Virus record (IMG/VR): IMGVR_UViG_3300020601_000104
Coordinates: 1-20,187 of that record
Reading direction: 5' to 3' (one strand)
From: a virus
DNA: 20,187 nt
The notes beneath the pieces were generated by a model that had not been told where the DNA came from, did not search any database, and saw only the letters and a program-made list of their open reading frames with translations. Of the stretch, positions 1 through 7,387 are shown one piece after another. The translations under genes and the position numbers were made by a program. Within the stretch, counting starts at the first letter, position 1. Every line of letters begins with the position of its first letter.

Positions 1-109
1 TGGATGCGATTTTAAACGGTAACGCTACTAATGCAGTATCTGCAATAGTGAGTAATTGCTCAACGTTAGCTGATAAATCCTTTACAAGTTCTGCGGGACC
101 ACAAGACAT
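1..109 (-). CDS. Partial small phage protein, N-terminal part only
   Basis: An open frame starts at an ATG at 109 and runs off the left edge, so only the first 36 residues are visible (beginning MSCGPAELVKDL). The start is well supported: AAGGAG lies 6 bases upstream of the ATG. The gene follows gp5 by 13 bases on the same strand, so it is the next cistron of the baseplate operon and is probably a virion or tail-assembly protein. The visible part is hydrophobic to amphipathic with no signal peptide. I do not recognise the family. Function is inferred from position only. Confidence 0.7.
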   Translation of the reverse strand, partial: MSCGPAELVKDLSANVEQLLTIADTALVALPFKIAS

Positions 110-122
110 TTAAAACTCCTTA

Positions 123-1631
123 TTAACCTAAACCAGGCGCTGTCACGCCAGCTGACGAGCCACTTGTAATAACGTGGGTGTGTGTTGCGAGTGTCGCCAA
201 ACCTGACGTAATTATCGGTGCAACTACAGACGCCGCTGTAACTGCCCCAGTACACGCTACAGTTGCAGACGTAATTGTCACGCCTGCTGCTGTAATACCT
301 AGTGCGGCTGTTGTTATCGATGTTGCCGCAGATACTTGCGTGTATGCCGCAGAATTCACGATGTGCGCACCGATCGTATTAGTTGTGAAGATACCACCAG
401 TATTGATTGTTGTCGCGCCAATCGTACCGACATTAAAAAACCCGGATGAGAAACTAATTGCACCTGTAAGTGCAGTACCGAAGTCCATATCTCGCAATGA
501 GAATACTCGATACGCGCCTAGTTCGGATGTGATGTTGTATCCCATCAATGCTGACTGAATGATCTTCATGCCTACTTGTGTATTGTAGTTCTGACCGACC
601 ATCACATCTCTACGACCTAGAACAGTAAGTTTGTCACCGCCCAATCCTAGTCCGCCCTGACTACCTACACGAACGCCTCTGTTACCGTTGATGTTCATAC
701 CGTAATCTGATTCGATCTCACTTACATGATTACCCTGTGTCTTCTCATGTCGAGTTCCTCGAACAGTAGAAAACTTATTGCCTGTGATGTCTTCATAAAA
801 GTCACCCTTGACATTCAGCGTCATGTCACCTTCTACAGTGATATTAAAGTCACCCTTGATAAACATATTTTTATCTTTGATGACTATCTCATAATCTTCA
901 CCAACGACTTTGTTTACTTTTGTTCCATCGGGCTGTATCTCTTCAAACGTCCCTGTTCTATGAAAGTTGTGAATTCTTTCTGCACCTGGGGTATCATCGA
1001 CTTCAAATATATGACCACTTTCAGTTTCTCGCACATGATTGTATGGGTACTTTGTTTTCGTTTCCGCTGACCCTTGAGGATCGGGTTCGTCCCAAGATGA
1101 TTCGGTCTTCCTAGCTTTTACTGGATCGCCATCGATCTCAGGTGCAAATGCAATTGGCACACCTTCTACTTTCATTTCACGCTTGACTGCTAAAGAATAA
1201 TGCTTCTCTGCAATGTCTTCTCTACTGAGTCTAGGTATGTCAGACTCTGGAACTGTGTTTCTGCCTGATGCATTATCACTGAATGGGTAGACGCCATTAG
1301 GATCATTGAATCCAACGTTTTCATTTGGTGGCTGCATAGAAAGTGCAGACAGAGATCCCATAATGACAGGTATCTGTGAATCGGCGCCATCAGCAAAAAA
1401 CCCAAATACATGTGAGCCTTCTACAAGTCCGGTTGCTGATTGTCCTATACCCGAAACACTTGCTGAAGTTACTGGATTCATTAGCACTGCAAGAGGCAGA
1501 TCTTCTGTAGGTAACTCCGATTTGTCCGCAGTGTGATATCCTAAGATTCTTACTCGCACTCTTCCGATTTTAGCAGGATCGTTTCTATCTTCTACTACAC
1601 CTTGCCACCATGTAAATTGCGGATATATCAT
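123..1631 (-). CDS. 5: gp5-like baseplate central spike / hub protein (no lysozyme domain)
   Basis: 502 residues. Residues 1-100 look like the gp5/VgrG OB-fold domain (WWQGVVEDRNDPAKIGRVRV, then GLVEGSHVFGFFADG and IPVIMGSL). Residues about 235-330 carry short repeats (IKGDFNITVEGDMTLNVKGD) typical of the VgrG-type triple beta-helix of a membrane-piercing spike. The tail is Ala/Thr/Ile-rich and ends with THTH...GSSAGVTAPGLG, a terminus common in spike proteins. In T4, gp5 (575 residues) has a lysozyme domain between the OB-fold and the helix. Here residues about 100-230 show no lysozyme-like catalytic motif that I can see. The ATG overlaps the stop of the upstream gp27-like gene (TAATG), suggesting translational coupling. 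It would sit at the tip of the tail tube on the gp27 trimer. Confidence 0.85.
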   Translation of the reverse strand: MIYPQFTWWQGVVEDRNDPAKIGRVRVRILGYHTADKSELPTEDLPLAVLMNPVTSASVSGIGQSATGLVEGSHVFGFFADGADSQIPVIMGSLSALSMQPPNENVGFNDPNGVYPFSDNASGRNTVPESDIPRLSREDIAEKHYSLAVKREMKVEGVPIAFAPEIDGDPVKARKTESSWDEPDPQGSAETKTKYPYNHVRETESGHIFEVDDTPGAERIHNFHRTGTFEEIQPDGTKVNKVVGEDYEIVIKDKNMFIKGDFNITVEGDMTLNVKGDFYEDITGNKFSTVRGTRHEKTQGNHVSEIESDYGMNINGNRGVRVGSQGGLGLGGDKLTVLGRRDVMVGQNYNTQVGMKIIQSALMGYNITSELGAYRVFSLRDMDFGTALTGAISFSSGFFNVGTIGATTINTGGIFTTNTIGAHIVNSAAYTQVSAATSITTAALGITAAGVTITSATVACTGAVTAASVVAPIITSGLATLATHTHVITSGSSAGVTAPGLG

Positions 1632-3028
1632 TATACCACATCCCCTATACTATCACGCGCAATTTCTAATATCATTTCATGTTCTCTTGTCACGCTGACT
1701 TGATGTCTGATTCCGGTAATTACATATATGCCAGATATTTGAGGGTCAAACAATTCTTCAACATTTGGATTTATACCCTTTTCACCTACGTTGGGATAGT
1801 TAAAACGTATCAGCTTACCGACTTCAATGTCTGTTTTACCTGGTACAGTTATTTCATATTTTATAGCAGACAGTTCAGCTAGTGCAGTATTTCTAAATGA
1901 AGTTGCTGTAACCTGATTGACATTGAATGCATCATTTTCACCGAACAATCCAGACGCACCAGCTTTAAAGTTGATTACTGATAGAGGATCTGATTTGACT
2001 GTCTCACCATGAGGTGCTGTCTTTGTAATATGTTTAAATGTGCCAAATGTATCTGGTAGCAAATTCTTTAACTGCGATGAACGTTCTGCATGCTGACTAG
2101 TATAATCAAATCGAATGTCATATAGATCTTTGTTTGCAAAGTCATATGCAAAAGTAGTGTTGCCGTAGTAACCACTCATTCTATTATCTAATTGGTCATA
2201 GTATACAGGAAAATCTACATTACCGACAGTTATCATTTGATCAGATTCATAGGGCGAGGAATATGTAAATCCAGCTGTTCTATTGTCCTGCCTAACATCT
2301 TTCGACTCATCCAGAGTACTTACATAACTATATTCATCGTATAGAGTTTTAGACTTTATTTGTTCCTGAACCAAAGACGATATAGAAGTAAAATAAAAAT
2401 ACTTATTGGATTCAAAGAACATTACATTAGGCATCTTTAATTGTTGCCCAATAGAATTCTTAGCTAGAAAATTTAAACATTTGAATGGCGACCAATGAGA
2501 TGCGATAAACTCAAAGTTGCTTGTATTGTGCGGCGTGTCGTGCAATAGTACTTCACTGGTAGTTGAATCTCCTCCCTTAATTCTAGGCTCTTTTAAGTCT
2601 TCAAATATCTGAGACGCAATAACATCAGTACCGCCTGTGTATTTTTTTGCAAGGCGTGTTATACTATCTTTTTGACCTTCGATTGACATAAACTGAAGTT
2701 CATAAAATTGCTGCCTATCATTGTCAAGTTTTCTATTCGTCACCGAATATATCGAAAAGGTTTTGTGTATTACTTGACTCGGATCATCGGATAGAAAAGG
2801 TGTTCTAAGTTTAAAGGTTATAAACTCATCGCCCGTAAATAACTGACCTAAAATATTCGCTGCATCAGAAATTAACGCACCACCAAACATACATGGCTGA
2901 TAGATGCTCTCTGACAATGAAAGTTCCATCAAAAAGTTATTCAGATCTACTTTCTCACCGGCAGATGTTGTTAGAAAAACTTCTTCAACTCTCACATCAC
3001 CGGCAGTTTGTTGGGCACTTTCAGCCAT
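1631..3028 (-). CDS. 27: gp27-like baseplate hub protein
   Basis: 465 residues, compared with 391 in T4 gp27. The N-terminal segment (VEEVFLTTSAGEKVDLNNFL, then ESIYQPCMFGGALISD and TGDEFITFKLRTPF) has the pattern of tail-hub proteins of the gp27/gpD class: a description of the ligand strand, then a D-x-x-N step, then a small barrel. The C-terminal part (GKTDIEVGKLIRFNYPN, then SGIYVITGIRHQVS) resembles the second barrel of such hubs. Position supports the call: it lies directly between gp53 and gp5, and T4 gp27 binds the gp5 OB domain. Start ATG at 3028 overlaps the gp53 stop (TAATG), and the stop overlaps the gp5 start in the same way. The fold is inferred from pattern and neighbours. Confidence 0.65.
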   Translation of the reverse strand: MAESAQQTAGDVRVEEVFLTTSAGEKVDLNNFLMELSLSESIYQPCMFGGALISDAANILGQLFTGDEFITFKLRTPFLSDDPSQVIHKTFSIYSVTNRKLDNDRQQFYELQFMSIEGQKDSITRLAKKYTGGTDVIASQIFEDLKEPRIKGGDSTTSEVLLHDTPHNTSNFEFIASHWSPFKCLNFLAKNSIGQQLKMPNVMFFESNKYFYFTSISSLVQEQIKSKTLYDEYSYVSTLDESKDVRQDNRTAGFTYSSPYESDQMITVGNVDFPVYYDQLDNRMSGYYGNTTFAYDFANKDLYDIRFDYTSQHAERSSQLKNLLPDTFGTFKHITKTAPHGETVKSDPLSVINFKAGASGLFGENDAFNVNQVTATSFRNTALAELSAIKYEITVPGKTDIEVGKLIRFNYPNVGEKGINPNVEELFDPQISGIYVITGIRHQVSVTREHEMILEIARDSIGDVV

Positions 3029-3537
3029 TATGCAGCAACCAACAGTTTGAATTCTTGTACAAAATCATTCAGATGTACAGGACGTAACAGAAGAATTTCT
3101 TGTCTTGCTTCATTCTCTAATTCTTCGTGTTCTAAATGTGTGATAGGAATCAACTCACCACTTTCTATCTGTGTAGGATTGTAGTCACTGCATATCAATG
3201 GTCTAGCTGCCAGTGCATAATGATGTATTTCATTTTCATTCCCTGCACCATAACGCTGTGTTACCATTGCCAGCAATTGTTCAGGCGTATAGTACCACTC
3301 ATTGTAAGGGTCCACTATATTGTTTATCAATAAAATCACCCAATGATATTCAGGATCTTTGTATAATTGATATGCGATGTCCTCAGGCCTTTCGCCGGAT
3401 CTAAGCGTGTAGCGTTCAAGAAACATTTCATTCACAATGAATTTATCTCGTGGCACCACTCTTCGGAATATATCGGTTACGATCTCTTTCTTTGGATCGA
3501 ATGGGTATAACAATCTGGGAAAATGATTAAAAAACAT
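3028..3537 (-). CDS. 53: gp53 baseplate wedge protein
   Basis: 169 residues, near the usual gp53 size (196 in T4). It opens with an aromatic-rich N-terminus (MFFNHFPRLLYPFD). It then carries the segment RYTLRSGERPEDIAYQLYKD followed by PEYHWVILLINNIVDPYNEW, the signature of the gp53 family with its LysM-like stretch. In T4, gp53 joins neighbouring baseplate wedges around the hub. The start ATG lies 4 bases downstream of the gp48 stop, and the stop overlaps the gp27 start. It belongs to the late operon driven from 4826-4833. Confidence 0.88.
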   Translation of the reverse strand: MFFNHFPRLLYPFDPKKEIVTDIFRRVVPRDKFIVNEMFLERYTLRSGERPEDIAYQLYKDPEYHWVILLINNIVDPYNEWYYTPEQLLAMVTQRYGAGNENEIHHYALAARPLICSDYNPTQIESGELIPITHLEHEELENEARQEILLLRPVHLNDFVQEFKLLVAA

Positions 3538-3541
3538 TTAA

Positions 3542-4792
3542 TTAGAATCCTTGCTCTGCTGCGTCTTTATTTAATACTTCTAATTCTTTGAATACCATCT
3601 GCATAGTAATTTCTGATGGGGCGCCTTCAGTTCCTGCAATCGTTGTAAAGGTTCCGCCGCTGCCATATACTATACTCAAATCTACCAATGCACAAGATTT
3701 TATTCTGTGTAACCATTTATTTCTTGAAGAATTGTAATTAAATTCAATATCGAATTCTGATGGATATATTAAAAAGAATCCTTCCGTTGATCTTTCTGAA
3801 TGCATATTCTTTTTGAATTCTGCTATGATTTTATGCACCGCGTCATTTTCAGCCGCGTTTCTTGGTGCAAATTTATAATCAAATGCAAACTGCCTAAAAT
3901 TCATAGACTTAAACAATTGCTCTTTATTCGGATTAGGCACCTTACCAGAAGCTGCTTGCAATGCACCCGAAACGTTTATATCAGCGCCAAGAGCTTTTGG
4001 GATATCTGACAAGCCTGCAAGTGTTCTTCCCATAAATTCTGCCGCTTCACCTGTCATAGCGGTGTCTAATAGAGAACTTAAATCACCACCACTTCTAGCT
4101 AATATTCCTGTCAATGCACCAATATCAGCCTCTTGCCATTGAGCACCGTACTTGACTGATGGCGAAGTAGGAATATGGAGTGTAATTGATGTGTTCGTTT
4201 TAACCACTCGATTTGAAGCCAGCATGTTGCCAGCTTTTTCGCCTAGTGCCTGCCCTGCTGCAAAGCCCCCACCAGCTCCTGCCAGGCCAAAGGCGCCTTT
4301 AACTAATGAATTATTACCACCACCAGTTGCTAATTTTGCTAGTCTATTTCCTACAACAGCACCAGCAACACCGGCGCCTAATGTTATTAGATTTTTACCT
4401 TCTTCATTAGTCAGACGACCGTTGCTATTATTATCATATTCAACGTCTTTATTATTTTTAACAAATGCTTTACCAGCAGTAGAGTTTTCTCTTACTTTAA
4501 TTCTAAAAGTAACATTATGTGGCTGCTCTATATTATCTTGCCCTATATTAGAAGGATATCGAAGCATTTGCATACTACCTGCAGCTTGACCTTGGCTCTT
4601 TGCTTTATCTATTGCTTCCTTAGCATCTTGCTTAGATTTTGCAACAGGATTTTTTACTATCACTGCTTGATCAGAGGACGCTTGTTCATCGTCTATAACA
4701 GTGCTGACAGACTCATCACTCTTAGGAAGAACCGTACTATTTGCAGCCCTACGAGCGTTCTCTTTTCTTCTTGTCTCAGAGCGTGAAGCCAT
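3542..4792 (-). CDS. 48: gp48-like baseplate protein (tail-tube cap)
   Basis: 416 residues, compared with 364 in T4 gp48. Residues 1-100 are charged and low in complexity. Residues about 130-190 are a Gly/Ala-rich hydrophobic stretch (GAGVAGAVVGNRLAKLA, then GLAGAGGGFAAGQALGEKAG). The C-terminal 130 residues carry the recognisable part: FRQFAFDYKFAPRN, EGFFLIYPSEFDIEFNYN, NKWLHRIKSCALVDLSIVYG and ITMQMVFKELEVL. This is the tube-like domain of T4-type gp48/gp54 proteins, which form the baseplate layer from which the tail tube polymerises. It is the first gene of the minus-strand operon. Its ATG at 4792 is preceded by only a weak AGG. gp54 would be the alternative name. Confidence 0.68.
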   Translation of the reverse strand: MASRSETRRKENARRAANSTVLPKSDESVSTVIDDEQASSDQAVIVKNPVAKSKQDAKEAIDKAKSQGQAAGSMQMLRYPSNIGQDNIEQPHNVTFRIKVRENSTAGKAFVKNNKDVEYDNNSNGRLTNEEGKNLITLGAGVAGAVVGNRLAKLATGGGNNSLVKGAFGLAGAGGGFAAGQALGEKAGNMLASNRVVKTNTSITLHIPTSPSVKYGAQWQEADIGALTGILARSGGDLSSLLDTAMTGEAAEFMGRTLAGLSDIPKALGADINVSGALQAASGKVPNPNKEQLFKSMNFRQFAFDYKFAPRNAAENDAVHKIIAEFKKNMHSERSTEGFFLIYPSEFDIEFNYNSSRNKWLHRIKSCALVDLSIVYGSGGTFTTIAGTEGAPSEITMQMVFKELEVLNKDAAEQGF

Positions 4793-4794
4793 GT

Positions 4795-4802
4795 GATAAA
4801 TA
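4795..4802 (+). promoter_or_regulatory. T4-type late promoter (NATAAATA variant) for gp4
   Basis: GATAAATA on the plus strand differs from the T4 octamer only at its first base, which also varies in cyanophage late promoters (NATAAATA). The predicted start is about 4808, giving a leader of about 25 bases before the gp4 ATG at 4833. It faces the exact octamer at 4826-4833, so the two divergent late units share about 40 bases. Confidence 0.55.
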
Positions 4803-4825
4803 CCTGTACGTTATCTAATTTATAC

Positions 4826-4833
4826 TATTTATA
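4826..4833 (-). promoter_or_regulatory. T4-type late promoter octamer for the gp48-53-27-5 operon
   Basis: The minus strand reads an exact TATAAATA from 4833 to 4826, 33 bases before the gp48 ATG at 4792. T4 late promoters consist of this octamer at about -13 to -6, recognised by gp55 with coactivator gp33. The predicted transcript start is near 4820, leaving a leader of about 28 bases. The motif overlaps the first base of the divergent gp4 start codon. Confidence 0.72.
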
Positions 4834-5276
4834 TGCCATATAACAAACAGATTCATCAAGGACGCTTTAAACCGAAAAATGTCCACAAGTATAAAGGGAA
4901 TCCAACTAATATTATTTATCGCTCTGGATATGAGCTAAAATTCATGAATTGGTGCGACAAGAACGATGATGTGCTTGCATGGGGCTCTGAAGAGATTGTG
5001 ATACCCTACAGATCGCCACTAGACAATAGAGTGCATAGATACTACCCAGATTTCGTCATCAAGATACGAGATACGACATATCTAATAGAAGTCAAGCCAT
5101 TTAGATTCACACAAGAACCTAAGATACCTAAAAGAAAAACAAAGAGATTCATAACTGAAGTTAAACAATGGGGCGTAAACTTGGCGAAGTGGGAGAGTGC
5201 TAAAGAATTCTGCTTAGATCGAGGCTGGGAATTTAAGATAATCACCGAAAAGGAACTTGGCATATCGTATAAATAG
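4833..5276 (+). CDS. 4: gp4 head-completion protein, PD-(D/E)XK nuclease fold
   Basis: 147 residues, the same size as T4 gp4 (150). T4 gp4 (also called gp50) is needed to finish DNA-filled heads before tail joining. The sequence contains what look like restriction-endonuclease-fold catalytic elements as in TnsA N-terminal domains: E34 in SGYELKF, D73 in YYPDFVIKI, and E86-V-K88 in YLIEVKPF. The order and spacing of E, PD and ExK are intact, so a nuclease activity on DNA ends is plausible. It is the first gene of the plus-strand block. The start follows the divergent promoter region without a clear Shine-Dalgarno. A TATAAATA octamer is embedded in its last codons. Confidence 0.87.
   Translation: MPYNKQIHQGRFKPKNVHKYKGNPTNIIYRSGYELKFMNWCDKNDDVLAWGSEEIVIPYRSPLDNRVHRYYPDFVIKIRDTTYLIEVKPFRFTQEPKIPKRKTKRFITEVKQWGVNLAKWESAKEFCLDRGWEFKIITEKELGISYK
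5268..5275 (+). promoter_or_regulatory. Exact TATAAATA octamer abutting the next start codon
   Basis: The octamer overlaps the gp4 stop codon and ends 5 bases before the ATG at 5281. With T4 late-promoter geometry, transcription would begin at about the A of that ATG. It therefore either makes a leaderless mRNA or is a chance match. The downstream gene has no visible Shine-Dalgarno. Confidence 0.4.
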
Positions 5277-5280
5277 TCAC

Positions 5281-5850
5281 ATGGCTACTTTAAACGACAT
5301 ACGAGCAAACGATCAAAATCAGATCCGATCTGTTGATTGGTACCGAAAACAGGTGCAATCATTACCAAATACATTTGGCAGCCCAGCGGGCGTCATGCGA
5401 TCTAACCTAGGAGAGCGAGATGCTCGTCCTGAAGTTGGTAGTATGTACTTGTATCTGTACGATCCGAAGACAAAAAAGAAACTACCATATTACGATACGT
5501 TCCCTCTCGTTCTTCCTTTTGAAGATGCGAAAGGAGGATTCTATGGGCTGAATCTTCACTATTTACCTTATGGTCTTAGATTTGAGTTACTTGAACAATT
5601 GAAACGAACAAAGAATACTCGCACTATAAATCAAGATACTCAATTTCAACTTAGTTGGAACTTATTAAAATCAGCATCAAGATTTCCCGCAGTTCAGCCA
5701 ACTATTAAACGATACTTGTATTCGCAAATACGATCAAGATTACTAAAGATAAACCCACAAGATTGGAGCACAGCCGCAGCACTTCCCGTAGAGCAATTTG
5801 AGGGAGCAAGCAAACAGACTGTATTCAACAGGTCAAGGAAAGCAATTTAA
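5281..5850 (+). CDS. Conserved T4-like phage protein; possible gp2 (DNA end protector)
   Basis: 189 residues from the ATG at 5281. I chose this over an upstream TTG at 5257 because the TTG would overlap gp4 by 20 bases. Conserved-looking segments are DWYRKQVQSL, GSMYLYLYDPK, LPYYDTFPLVLPF, GFYGLNLHYLPYGLR and a basic C-terminus. I recall this type of protein from marine T4-like phages, next to gp4, sometimes labelled DNA end protector gp2, but I cannot confirm the relationship to T4 gp2 (274 residues). It has no signal peptide or membrane segment. It overlaps the next gene by one base (TAATG). A head-tail joining role is inferred from its neighbour gp4. Confidence 0.75.
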   Translation: MATLNDIRANDQNQIRSVDWYRKQVQSLPNTFGSPAGVMRSNLGERDARPEVGSMYLYLYDPKTKKKLPYYDTFPLVLPFEDAKGGFYGLNLHYLPYGLRFELLEQLKRTKNTRTINQDTQFQLSWNLLKSASRFPAVQPTIKRYLYSQIRSRLLKINPQDWSTAAALPVEQFEGASKQTVFNRSRKAI

Positions 5851-6500
5851 TGGCAACTTTAAATGACTTTGTAAGTAAAATAAGAACAGGTGATCTTGCA
5901 AGAAGCAACCGTTTTGAAGTAGAGATATTATCACCCGGTGCAATAGATAGTAACGATGTAAACATACTATGTGAAGATGCATCAGTCCCTGGATTGATTA
6001 TTCCATACGTCCCGATAAAAATTGGAAACATAACAGAACCTAGAGCGCATGGAATGGAGTTCTTCGGTGACAACGCAACATTCACATTTTTCTGCGACAC
6101 AAATTGGGATGTGAGAGCATACTTTGAAAACTGGATGGCAGCTACTGTAGATCCAGTATCTAGAGAAGCAACATTCTTTGACTTGTGCGCGGGTACAATC
6201 AACATATTTAGCTTGAACAGAAAAGATGCTAGGGTGCGTGGTTGGCAGTTAGTAGACTGCATCCCTAGAAATATATCACTTGGAAATTTTTCACAAGGCA
6301 ACGAAGCACCAATGCGAGTGTCAATATCAATCGCATATAAGAAATGGGTTGCTTTAGGCACCGCAGATGTAAGCCCCGAGAACACACTAGAATCTGCGGT
6401 TGGTGATCCAAGTACTAACATACCGCTTAAAGGCCTTAAAGGCCCTATCACCGACGATGTTAGAAGTTTTTCAAATTTATCTATAGAACAATACGCTTAA
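5850..6500 (+). CDS. Tail-tube-fold protein (gp54-like tube initiator or gp19-like)
   Basis: 216 residues. The N-terminus (FVSKIRTGDLARSNRFEVEI) matches the layout of T4 tail tube gp19 (AFESGDFARPNLFQVEI). It is followed by a conserved-looking core: CEDASVPGLIIPYVPIKIG, FTFFCDTNWDVRAYFENWM and WQLVDCIPRNISLG, ending with VSISIAYKKWVAL. This is the tube fold shared by gp19 and the baseplate tube proteins gp48 and gp54. In T4, gp19 lies beside the sheath gene gp18, which is not here. All neighbours are baseplate or hub genes, so a gp54-type initiator role is more likely. Start ATG 5850 overlaps the upstream stop (TAATG). Confidence 0.75.
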   Translation: MATLNDFVSKIRTGDLARSNRFEVEILSPGAIDSNDVNILCEDASVPGLIIPYVPIKIGNITEPRAHGMEFFGDNATFTFFCDTNWDVRAYFENWMAATVDPVSREATFFDLCAGTINIFSLNRKDARVRGWQLVDCIPRNISLGNFSQGNEAPMRVSISIAYKKWVALGTADVSPENTLESAVGDPSTNIPLKGLKGPITDDVRSFSNLSIEQYA

Positions 6501-6515
6501 TTAATGGAGAATATT

Positions 6516-7217
6516 ATGGCATTACCTAGCATTGATGCACCAACATATGAGATTGAAATACCTCATACAAAAGAGACTAAGAAATTCAGACCATTCTTAG
6601 TAAAAGAAGAAAAACTTCTTGTCTTGGCAAATGAGTCTGGTGAACACCGTGACATGATACGAGCAACACAACAAATTGTCACGAATTGTTCGTTTGGTGA
6701 GATCGACGGGGAGAAGTTGCCGCTGTTTGCGCTGCAAAAAATATTCTTAGATATTAGGTCACAATCAATATCTAGTGTAATCGATCTTGTATTGTCTTGT
6801 GGTTCGTGTGAAGCACAAAATGCGCATTCAATCGACTTAGCTACACTTGAAATTGAAGAGACTGAAGGTCATAGCACGATGGTGAAATTGAGTGATACAT
6901 TGTTTATTGAGATGCAGTATCCTGATCCATTTCAAGTCAGTGAATTGCTAGATACTAGCGATCCTGAAACTGTATACAGAATTGCAGGAAACTGCGTAAG
7001 TGTAATTTACGATGGAGATGAAAAATACAATGCATTTGAGTCTTCCGAAGATGAAAGAAGGGACTGGGTAGAACAGCTAACATTAGAACAGTTTGCAAAT
7101 CTACGAAAATTTTTTGAAACTATGCCTGTCTTAGAACACGCAATAGATTTCGATTGCGTAAAGTGTGGTAAAGCAAACTATATTAACTTCAATGGGTACC
7201 AGGATTTTTTCGTTTAA
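6516..7217 (+). CDS. 26: gp26 baseplate hub assembly protein
   Basis: 233 residues. T4 gp26 (208 residues) is required for hub assembly. The family signature is KKFRPFLVKEEKLLVLANES near the N-terminus. Two Cys pairs, CGSC near residue 98 and CVKC near residue 218, could form a zinc site. I place the start at ATG 6516 because TGGAGA lies 5 bases upstream; an in-frame ATG at 6504 has no such signal. The last sense codons, TTT TTC GTT before TAA at 7215, contain a canonical slippery heptamer. The protein is therefore likely made in two forms: this one and a longer fusion with gp51. It has the position of the tail assembly chaperones that precede tape measure genes. Confidence 0.88.
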   Translation: MALPSIDAPTYEIEIPHTKETKKFRPFLVKEEKLLVLANESGEHRDMIRATQQIVTNCSFGEIDGEKLPLFALQKIFLDIRSQSISSVIDLVLSCGSCEAQNAHSIDLATLEIEETEGHSTMVKLSDTLFIEMQYPDPFQVSELLDTSDPETVYRIAGNCVSVIYDGDEKYNAFESSEDERRDWVEQLTLEQFANLRKFFETMPVLEHAIDFDCVKCGKANYINFNGYQDFFV

Positions 7218-7387
7218 ACCTCTCCCATGATACGTTAGAGAATTATTTTAAGACCAATTTTCTACTAATGCAGGAACATAAATATTCCTTAAGTGAAATT
7301 GAAAATTGGTTGCCTTGGGAGAGGCAAGTTTACATCGCTATGTTAATCGAGCATCTAAAGAAAAAGGCAGAAAGGGCTAAAAAGTAA
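6516..7387 (+). CDS. 26-51: gp26-gp51 fusion made by -1 ribosomal frameshift
   Basis: Predicted join 6516-7211 and 7211-7387, 290 residues. The 58-residue extension after the shift contains YFKTNFLLMQEHKYSLSEIE and NWLPWERQVYIAMLIEHLKK, which I recognise as the gp51 type (baseplate hub assembly catalyst in T4). That frame has no ATG, GTG or TTG between its upstream stop at 7184 and the internal ATG at 7268, which lies inside the conserved part and lacks a ribosome-binding site. T_TTT_TTC at 7205-7211 is in the right frame for a -1 slip into it. The fusion stop overlaps the tape measure start (TAATG). The layout equals that of lambda G/GT-type tail chaperones. Independent initiation at a rare codon is the alternative. 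Confidence 0.68.
7205..7324 (+). promoter_or_regulatory. -1 programmed frameshift cassette (slippery heptamer plus long-range stem)
   Basis: The heptamer T TTT TTC at 7205-7211 fits X XXY YYZ in the gp26 frame. Seven bases later CCTCTCCCA (7219-7227) is perfectly complementary to TGGGAGAGG (7316-7324), a 9-bp helix closing an 88-base loop. The 7-base spacer is in the range usual for stimulatory structures. The gp26 stop at 7215 lies in the spacer. Confidence 0.65.

Noticed and set aside
178-558. 126-residue plus-strand frame opposite gp5
   Set aside because: It lies antisense to the Ala/Thr-rich C-terminus of gp5, has no ribosome-binding site and low-complexity composition; a shadow frame.
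4152-4589. 145-residue plus-strand frame opposite gp48
   Set aside because: Antisense to the Gly/Ala-rich part of gp48; Pro/Ala-rich product with no motif.
4913-4920. GATAAATA on the minus strand inside gp4
   Set aside because: A perfect octamer lies closer to gp48; this one is within coding sequence and not needed.
5281-5870. Identical MATLND starts of the genes at 5281 and 5850
   Set aside because: The similarity stops after six residues; the proteins otherwise look unrelated.
6504-6515. Upstream ATG of gp26
   Set aside because: The TGGAGA ribosome-binding site lies between the two ATGs and fits only the one at 6516.
7213-7219. Second heptamer T TTA AAC just after the slippery site
   Set aside because: It is in the gp51 frame, not the gp26 frame. 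A further -1 slip there would reach a stop at 7228.
7277-7284. CATAAATA as a late promoter for the tape measure gene
   Set aside because: It falls on His-Lys-Tyr codons of the gp51 frame about 100 bases upstream; a coding coincidence cannot be excluded, so not listed.
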